Source: WJMT01 sp964445575 (GTDB taxonomy: Bacteria; Acidobacteriota; Aminicenantia; Aminicenantales; Aminicenantaceae). Taken from it: a stretch of 64,000 nucleotides of DNA. Below, piece by piece: positions 59,066 through 64,000 of this stretch; the first letter of the stretch is position 1, and every line of letters starts with the position of its first letter. The notes beneath the pieces were generated by a model. It did no database searches and was not told where the DNA came from. It saw only the letters and a list, made by a program, of their open reading frames with translations. Location: the NCBI GenBank assembly GCA_964445575.1, contig CAYULB010000004.1, forward strand, positions 23,352 to 87,351, written 5' to 3'. Made by a program: the position numbers and the translations under genes.

Positions 59066-60454
59066 ATGACCAAGGCTACTCTAAAGAAAATTTTCCTCGC
59101 CATCGGCTTGTCGGTCGGAATTTTAATGCTGCTCATCCCCCCTCCTCAAGGTTTGAGTGCTGCTGGCACCCGGTGTCTGGGAGTGGCTGCCATATGTTTC
59201 AGCCTATGGATGCTTCAGGCCATTCCTCTGGCAGCAACCAGCCTCTTAGCCATCATCCTGCTTCCAACTTTTAACATACTTGGCCGAGTTCAGGTATTTT
59301 CTTATTTCGGCAACAGTGCGGTTTTCTTTCTGCTGGGAGTTTTCATTCTTTCCGGGGCCATAATCCACACCGGATTGTCCAAGCGGATGGCGTTCTGGTT
59401 CATAAATAGGTTCGGGCGCAGCCCCCTGGGCCTTTTATTCGGCGTGACTTTCTCCTCTTCCCTGTTTGCACTCTTCATGCCTGAGCACGCAGTAGCAGCC
59501 ATGATGTTCCCCGTTGTGCTGGAGCTGGCATCTGTTCTCCGCCTGGAAAGAGGGCAGAGCCCTTTTGGAAAATCCTTGTTTTTAGCTCTAGCTTGGGGAT
59601 CTGTGGTAGGAGGGATCGGGACCTATCTGGGAGGAGCACGGGTTCCCCTAGCCGTTGAATTCTTAAGAGAAACATATTCCCGCCGGATTGACTTTCTCAC
59701 CTGGGCTGCAGCCGCCACACCTATTGCCTTGGTTTTAACCGGAGTTGTCTTCGTAGCTTTAGCAAAACGCTTCCCCCCTGAAATCAGGGATGTGTCGGGT
59801 GCCAAAGCATTCCTAACCAATGAGCTAAATCAGATGGGGAAAATCTCAAGAAATGAGCTTAAAGCCGCAATTCTGGTCGGTTTAGCTGTTCTAGGATGGA
59901 TTACTGCAGGCCACCAATTCGGTCTGGCTGTCATATCCATTGCCGCAGCAGTGGGTGTGTTTATTATCGGGATAGCTAATTGGCACGATGTTTCGGACTA
60001 CATCAACTGGGGGGTCATTGTTATGTACGGAGGGGCTATAGCCCTGGGCAAAGCTCTTTACGAAACCCAGGCTGTAGAATGGGTGGTTAATCGGGTGATC
60101 GGAGGGATAGACATGTCTCCTTGGATTCTGTTGATTGTTTTCGCCCTTTTAGCTACTATTATCACAGAAGCCATTTCGAACGCAGCAGCAGTAGTGATTT
60201 TGGTCCCCTTATCCTTCGGCTTTGTAACTCAAACCGGAATTCCTCCAGAAATATTTGTCCTGATAGTGACAATTCCAGCAGGACTGGCATTCTGTACCCC
60301 AGTGGCGACTCCGCCCAATGCCATCGCGTTTTCGTCCGGCTACTTTCGCATAAAGGATTCCCTGGGATTGGGAATAGTTGTGAAATTCATTGCCCTTGTT
60401 GTGTTTTTTATAATGGCCAGATTAATTTGGCCGCTGCTAAATTTCAGTTTATAG
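59066..60454 (+). CDS. SLC13/DASS family anion transporter
   Basis: A 462-residue membrane transporter with about eleven helices of the divalent anion:sodium symporter type. RCLGVAAICFSLWMLQAIPL is the family's opening, SAVFFLLGVFILSGAIIHTG follows, and ITEAISNAAAVVILVPLSFG with ATPPNAIAFSSGYFRI are the re-entrant SNT-like motifs that bind sodium and anion. Substrates are dicarboxylates or sulfate. The downstream APS-kinase-like gene, 12 bp away, makes sulfate a plausible but unproven cargo. Confidence 0.85.
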   Translation: MTKATLKKIFLAIGLSVGILMLLIPPPQGLSAAGTRCLGVAAICFSLWMLQAIPLAATSLLAIILLPTFNILGRVQVFSYFGNSAVFFLLGVFILSGAIIHTGLSKRMAFWFINRFGRSPLGLLFGVTFSSSLFALFMPEHAVAAMMFPVVLELASVLRLERGQSPFGKSLFLALAWGSVVGGIGTYLGGARVPLAVEFLRETYSRRIDFLTWAAAATPIALVLTGVVFVALAKRFPPEIRDVSGAKAFLTNELNQMGKISRNELKAAILVGLAVLGWITAGHQFGLAVISIAAAVGVFIIGIANWHDVSDYINWGVIVMYGGAIALGKALYETQAVEWVVNRVIGGIDMSPWILLIVFALLATIITEAISNAAAVVILVPLSFGFVTQTGIPPEIFVLIVTIPAGLAFCTPVATPPNAIAFSSGYFRIKDSLGLGIVVKFIALVVFFIMARLIWPLLNFSL

Positions 60455-60466
60455 GGAGAAATAACA

Positions 60467-61072
60467 GTGAAAAAAAAGGGGTTTACAGTCTGGATCATAG
60501 GGCTGCCTTTTTCCGGAAAAAAGCAGCTAGCCGGAATGCTTTCCGCAAAACTGGAAAGCATCGGATATAAAAATAAAATTTTAGACAGCGGCAAGATAAG
60601 ACGAGAATACAACCATAAATTGGGCTATTCCAAGGATGAAGTCTACCGCAATATCAGGCGGCTGTGCTTTGAATGCCTGATGCTGACTGAAAATAATGTG
60701 GTTGCCATTGCCATCTCTATTTCTCCTTATAAAAAACTTCGGGATGAATGCCGCCATAAAATCCAAAATTATATTGAGATTTTCTGCGATGCCCAAATTT
60801 CTGTTTTAAAGAGCCGTGACACGACAGGTCTCTATGAGAAAGCAGAAAAAGGCTTGATTCAAGATGTCGCTGGCGTTTCTGCTCCTTTTGAGCCTCCTGA
60901 GAAACCTGAAGTGCACTACCGGTCCGACCGCGAGTCAGTTGAACAGGCCCTTTCAAAGACCATTGCCACTCTGGAGATGCTGGGAATTATTGAAAAACAG
61001 AAGCGCCGAGTCATCACTGAAAAAGAAGAAGAAATGATCCGGCAAAGACTCAAGGATTTAGGCTACATATAA
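60467..61072 (+). CDS. APS kinase-like P-loop protein, degenerate active site
   Basis: A 201-residue protein with the overall sequence of adenylylsulfate kinase: FTVWIIGLPFSGKKQLAGML, SPYKKLRDECRHKI, FCDAQISVLKSRDTTGLYEK, GVSAPFEPPEKPEVHY. The Walker A loop is altered: GLPFSGKK (12-19) has Lys19 where Ser or Thr is nearly invariant, and the catalytic LDGD motif reads LDSG (39-42). The extra C-terminal helix (about 170-201) is charged. It may have lost kinase activity or changed its substrate. GTG start at 60467 has AGGGAG upstream. It is coupled to the SLC13 transporter gene. Confidence 0.7.
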   Translation: MKKKGFTVWIIGLPFSGKKQLAGMLSAKLESIGYKNKILDSGKIRREYNHKLGYSKDEVYRNIRRLCFECLMLTENNVVAIAISISPYKKLRDECRHKIQNYIEIFCDAQISVLKSRDTTGLYEKAEKGLIQDVAGVSAPFEPPEKPEVHYRSDRESVEQALSKTIATLEMLGIIEKQKRRVITEKEEEMIRQRLKDLGYI

Positions 61073-61079
61073 CATAAAA

Positions 61080-61160
61080 AACAGTACTGTACTAAAAAAC
61101 AGTATAAAAAACAGTACCGTGAAAAAACAGTACCGTGTTACCCGTTCACCTTTTTTTACC
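61080..61160 (+). repeat. dispersed motif, copy 3, with local AAAAACAGTA repeats
   Basis: Four to five imperfect AAAAAACAGTA(C)CGTG units lead into ACCCGTTCACC and a T-run. It lies between two convergent genes (60467-61072 and 61183-62199) and might act as a bidirectional terminator, though no strong stem is seen. Confidence 0.5.
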
Positions 61161-61182
61161 CCTGAACTTCAGGGAGAAATCA

Positions 61183-62199
61183 CTAAAGATCAAACGACTG
61201 CAGATCTGCCTTGGCTCGAAGTTTTTCCATATACTTTGAAAATTCCTGTTCTATCTTACTCTGTCTGATACTTTGCCTCAGTTCTTCACGCACCTCATCA
61301 AGAGGACGGTCTTCCTTCTCGCGTGACTCCACCTTGATGATATGGTAGCCATACTGGGTTTCCACAATATCGCTTATTTCTCCCACCGGCACTTGAAAAG
61401 CAGCTTCCTCAAATGGCTTGACCATAACTCCTTGCTCAATGTCCTCGTAGAGTCCACCCTCTTCCTTTGAACCAGGATCCTCTGAGAATTCTTTGGCTAA
61501 TTCAGCAAAATCTTCTCCAGCAAGAGCCCGCTCACGGATCTCTTTCATTTTTTTGAGAACGGCTGCTTTTTCAGGTTCATCTTTCCCCTCAGTCAAGAGA
61601 AGAATGTGACGAACAGTGACGCTTTTGGTAGTGTCATAGGCTGAAAGGATGTCTTCCTCTGTCACAGTGATATGGCTGCTGATCTCCTGATCGAGAAAGC
61701 TTTGGATCAACATCTCTTCTCGAATATTCTCTTTGAAGGTCTCGACCTCAACTCCGTTTTGTTGAAGCATTTCTCTAAACTGATCCATACCCCCTGACTT
61801 TTGGGCTTGGGCATTGACAACTTGATCCACTTCCTGTTCTGAGATAGAAATATCAGAATCATGGACTTCCGCCAAAAGCAGCTTCCTGTCAGCGAGTATA
61901 CTGGCATTCCTTTGGACGTACGTTTTCAGATCTTCTGCATTCATCTGTTTAAGCTGTTCTGTTTGTGAGCCGAGATTTTTCTCCATAAACTGGATAATTT
62001 CGCCTGTTGTCAGATCAAATTGCTGGGTGGAAACCAAGACTTTGTTGATATCAGGGTCTAGGGTCTCCACGATTTGCGAAAGGTCTTTTGCCAGTTCATA
62101 GGCTGAGGTCCCCTTTTTCAAGGTAACTTCATCTCTTTTAGGCGAACATGCTGGAAAAAACAGTGACAAAATGACAATAAGAATCATAATTTTTTTCAT
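61183..62199 (-). CDS. peptidyl-prolyl isomerase lipoprotein (PpiC/SurA type)
   Basis: A 338-residue exported lipoprotein: signal ending FFPAC (Cys18), an N-terminal SurA-like helical chaperone domain (VNAQAQKSGGMDQFREMLQQ), a parvulin domain (about 190-290, VRHILLLTEGKDEPEKAAVL, LAKEFSEDPGSKEEGGLYED, YGYHIIKVESREKEDRPLDE), and a C-terminal helix. It folds outer-membrane or secreted proteins. The start is set to ATG 62199, which has AAGGAG 5 bases upstream; the frame opens 13 codons earlier, but without signal features. Confidence 0.88.
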   Translation of the reverse strand: MKKIMILIVILSLFFPACSPKRDEVTLKKGTSAYELAKDLSQIVETLDPDINKVLVSTQQFDLTTGEIIQFMEKNLGSQTEQLKQMNAEDLKTYVQRNASILADRKLLLAEVHDSDISISEQEVDQVVNAQAQKSGGMDQFREMLQQNGVEVETFKENIREEMLIQSFLDQEISSHITVTEEDILSAYDTTKSVTVRHILLLTEGKDEPEKAAVLKKMKEIRERALAGEDFAELAKEFSEDPGSKEEGGLYEDIEQGVMVKPFEEAAFQVPVGEISDIVETQYGYHIIKVESREKEDRPLDEVREELRQSIRQSKIEQEFSKYMEKLRAKADLQSFDL

Positions 62200-62678
62200 A
62201 CTCACTCCTTTTTTGTGCGAAGAAACACAGTATACCATGTTAACATGGGTAAAGCGAATTCCTGCCCTCTACTTTTAGCTCTCAACTTGAAGATCCAAAA
62301 ACACATTTAACCTAATATTTAACCTAAGACACTGAGAGAGACACTGATAGGGCGCTTTTTTCAATCTCAATGTCGTCACTCTAATTCCGGAAAGCGCATA
62401 AAGAAAGCGTATACAAAGCTTATGGCTTATAGATAGAAAATCAAAGTCTTAAGGTATTTTTAAGGTATAGAGATACAAATGATAAAAATATGGTAAATAG
62501 ACACATGTATAATACAATGAGTATAATATTAGAGGGAAAGGGGCAAGTATAATATAATAGAGAAAGGGGCAACAGGAAAATGCGCGGCACGGAGCGTCAC
62601 GGAAGGTTACGGAAAGTCATTGAGCATAAAACACAAAAGAGGGTGAAGGAGAGCAAAGGAGAGAAAAGGAGTGCATCT
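62200..62678. other. intergenic region with short low-complexity repeats
   Basis: No gene supported. Two pairs of short imperfect repeats are visible: TATTTAACCTAA / CATTTAACCTAA near 62310 and AGTATAATA..GAGAAAGGGGCAA near 62520-62575. From 62580 the strand becomes purine-rich (GGAGAGCAAAGGAGAGAAAA). The frame is open from 62580, but that part is not family-like. Confidence 0.35.
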
Positions 62679-63179
62679 ATGAAGAGAAAAGATACCGAAG
62701 AAATAAGGTACCACCCGATTGGAATAATCTATTCTCCGTTCAAGGAACCAGAAGGAACGCCCATACAACCTTCTGCTGCAGTTGGCACTGAGGGAATTGT
62801 TGAAGTTTTCCCAAAATATTCCAAAGGCTTGAAAGACCTTGAAGGGTTTTCTCATATCATTCTGTTGTATCATTTTCATTTATCAAAAGATCCATTTTTA
62901 GAAGTAAAGCCATATATGGACGAACAGAGACACGGGGTTTTCGCCACGCGAGCCCCAAGTAGGCCAAATTCTATCGGGATATCAGTTGTCCGTCTTGTCA
63001 AAAGAGAAGGAAATAGGCTTAATGTTAGAAATATTGATATTGTTGATAAAACTCCCTTATTAGATATCAAGCCATATGTACCGAATTTTGATGCAGCTGA
63101 CCCAGAAAAATTGGGCTGGCTTGAAAAAAACGTCCATAAACTAGAGGCCTCAAGGGATGACGGAAGATTTAGGAAATAA
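62679..63179 (+). CDS. trmO: tRNA m6t6A37 methyltransferase TrmO (YaeB/VirR family)
   Basis: A 166-residue TrmO-type protein that methylates t6A37 of tRNA using SAM. HPIGIIYSPFKEPEGTPIQP is the family opening, EGFSHIILLYHFH, GVFATRAPSRPNSIGISVVR and LDIKPYVPNFDA are its three signature segments. ATG 62679 is chosen over earlier in-frame codons because AAGGAG (about 62667-62672) lies just upstream and the upstream residues are lysine-rich low-complexity. TsaB, which helps make the t6A substrate, is encoded at 38.6-39.3 kb. Confidence 0.88.
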   Translation: MKRKDTEEIRYHPIGIIYSPFKEPEGTPIQPSAAVGTEGIVEVFPKYSKGLKDLEGFSHIILLYHFHLSKDPFLEVKPYMDEQRHGVFATRAPSRPNSIGISVVRLVKREGNRLNVRNIDIVDKTPLLDIKPYVPNFDAADPEKLGWLEKNVHKLEASRDDGRFRK

Positions 63180-63378
63180 ATTCAAAAAAACAAATGACTT
63201 TTTTGCCCATATTTATCAATTTATTAATTACTCTAAGCCGCTGATTTGGACCCCCAGGTTTCCTTATTGACTAAACTTATCCTTTCCATGTATCATTTCT
63301 TACGCAAGTTAAAAGGGTATCTATTCAACAAATAAGAACATCAAATTAATAAGACTTTAAAAAAGGAGTGTGTAAGAA

Positions 63379-63798
63379 ATGTCAAAAATTTCTTTGAAGC
63401 CTTTAGCCATTACGTTTGCAGCCGGCGGAGTGTTTGATATGTTAGGCGGCTTTCTTTTTCTCTTTGTCATTGGGACAGGCCGTGGTATTGATCAACCACC
63501 GACACATCCGTTTTATGCTGTATTTATTGGTACATTTTTATGGAGTTTTGCCTATCTTCAGTTCCTCTCGGCCTTTAACATGAAGCGATATTCTGCAAAT
63601 GTGGGTCCTGTTGTCTTCGGCAGAATATTCTATGCTGTTGTCTTGTTTTCTTTTATTATTTTTAACAAGGACTTTCCATCCACTTTTCTATTCACCGGGA
63701 TAACAGATATGGTATTTTGTGCATTGTTCATAATTCTAGGCCTTTGGGGCGGTTTGCGAATTCGGGATATCTTTCTTCCGAACCGGAGTCCCATCTGA
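63379..63798 (+). CDS. integral membrane protein, four predicted TM helices
   Basis: A 139-residue membrane protein with about four helices (near 10-30, 46-64, 76-97 and 103-122). The N-terminal FAAGGVFDMLGGFLFLFVIG and the loop GRGIDQPPTHPFYAVFIGTF are the most distinctive parts. I do not recognise the family. AAAAGGAG lies about 11 bases before the ATG. It ends near the right-hand repeat locus. Confidence 0.6.
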   Translation: MSKISLKPLAITFAAGGVFDMLGGFLFLFVIGTGRGIDQPPTHPFYAVFIGTFLWSFAYLQFLSAFNMKRYSANVGPVVFGRIFYAVVLFSFIIFNKDFPSTFLFTGITDMVFCALFIILGLWGGLRIRDIFLPNRSPI

Positions 63799-64000
63799 CA
63801 GTCTAAATCATAAGAATAAAATCGACGTCATCCCTGTTCACCTAAATAACCTGACCTATTTAGATTAATTGTCGTTCGGAAAATATCCTTAAATGGCTGA
63901 TTTGGGGGGCCAAACGGCGATTTTAAAGGGGCAAAAGCTGTGGAAAAAGGGATTTATGTTATTGATAAGATAGAAGATGCCCGGGCCCGACCCAACAATT
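63799..64000. repeat. intergenic region ending in a REP palindrome (locus 5)
   Basis: GCCCGGGCCCGACCC at 63979-63993 is another copy of the palindrome in the minus orientation, followed by CAACAATT at the window edge. By the rule seen elsewhere, a tandem array should lie to the right. A shortened GTTCACCTAAATAACC near 63835 loosely resembles the dispersed CCCGTTCACC motif. No gene. Confidence 0.7.

Overview
This 64 kb window is a bacterial chromosome segment of moderate GC. It encodes a Gram-negative envelope: a TonB-dependent receptor, a full division and murein cluster whose MurE carries the meso-DAP motif, several lipoproteins and an M23 peptidase. An archaeal-type fructose-bisphosphate aldolase/phosphatase, MglA-like GTPase, DUF4405 protein and abundant GGGTCGGGCCC repeats together fit an uncultured deep lineage such as Aminicenantes or an Acidobacteriota relative. 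That placement is inference. Two 100-N gaps show it is a scaffold.

Layout. 1-3.9 kb is accessory and decaying: the end of an FAD oxidoreductase, an AbiE-type toxin-antitoxin pair, two broken overlapping genes, a repeat array, a TonB-receptor scrap and a short HExxH protein. 4-12.6 kb holds envelope and general metabolism genes (amidohydrolase and amidase lipoproteins, PilZ, DUF4405, M23 peptidase, a Tyr-rich lipoprotein, Fbp aldolase/phosphatase, Nudix, DUF2007). 12.7-28.6 kb is a compact dcw operon, mraZ-rsmH-ftsL-ftsI-murE-murF-mraY-murD-ftsW-murG-murC-ftsQ-ftsA-ftsZ, with a clear promoter, MraZ boxes overlapping the mraZ start codon, and hutI overlapping the ftsZ end. 29.9-36.8 kb (minus strand) holds a truncated C_GCAxxG_C_C gene, a YifB/ComM ATPase, an MglA-like GTPase and a glycosyltransferase operon. 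36.9-41.1 kb has a LOG-like protein, truA, rimI, tsaB and a first aconitase-family heterodimer. 41.3-43.5 kb is an ECF sigma/anti-sigma unit with two Spy-like periplasmic proteins. 43.6-50.3 kb is a seven-gene minus-strand operon encoding a citryl-CoA/succinyl-CoA-type synthetase (beta subunit fused to a 2[4Fe-4S] ferredoxin domain), a short citrate synthase/citryl-CoA lyase, an HD protein, a second aconitase-family heterodimer and an isocitrate dehydrogenase-like enzyme. This looks like a route between acetyl-CoA plus oxaloacetate and 2-oxoglutarate that passes through citryl-CoA. 50.4-64 kb is repeat-rich, with single genes (RecB-like Fe-S nuclease, thioesterase, RAYT transposase, UvsE, DUF6506, TonB receptor, SLC13 transporter plus APS-kinase-like protein, PpiC lipoprotein, TrmO, membrane protein).

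The most unusual structure is a repeat system. A palindrome, GGGTCGGGCCCGGCTA, occurs at about six loci. Each is joined, always on the GGGTC side, to a short tandem array whose unit differs from locus to locus. One RAYT transposase gene is bracketed by two inverted copies, and both assembly gaps fall in such arrays. A second dispersed family (12.7, 30.2 and 50.4 kb) has long inverted arms and a conserved tail, with a further palindromic element nested in one copy. No tRNA, rRNA, CRISPR or prophage was seen.
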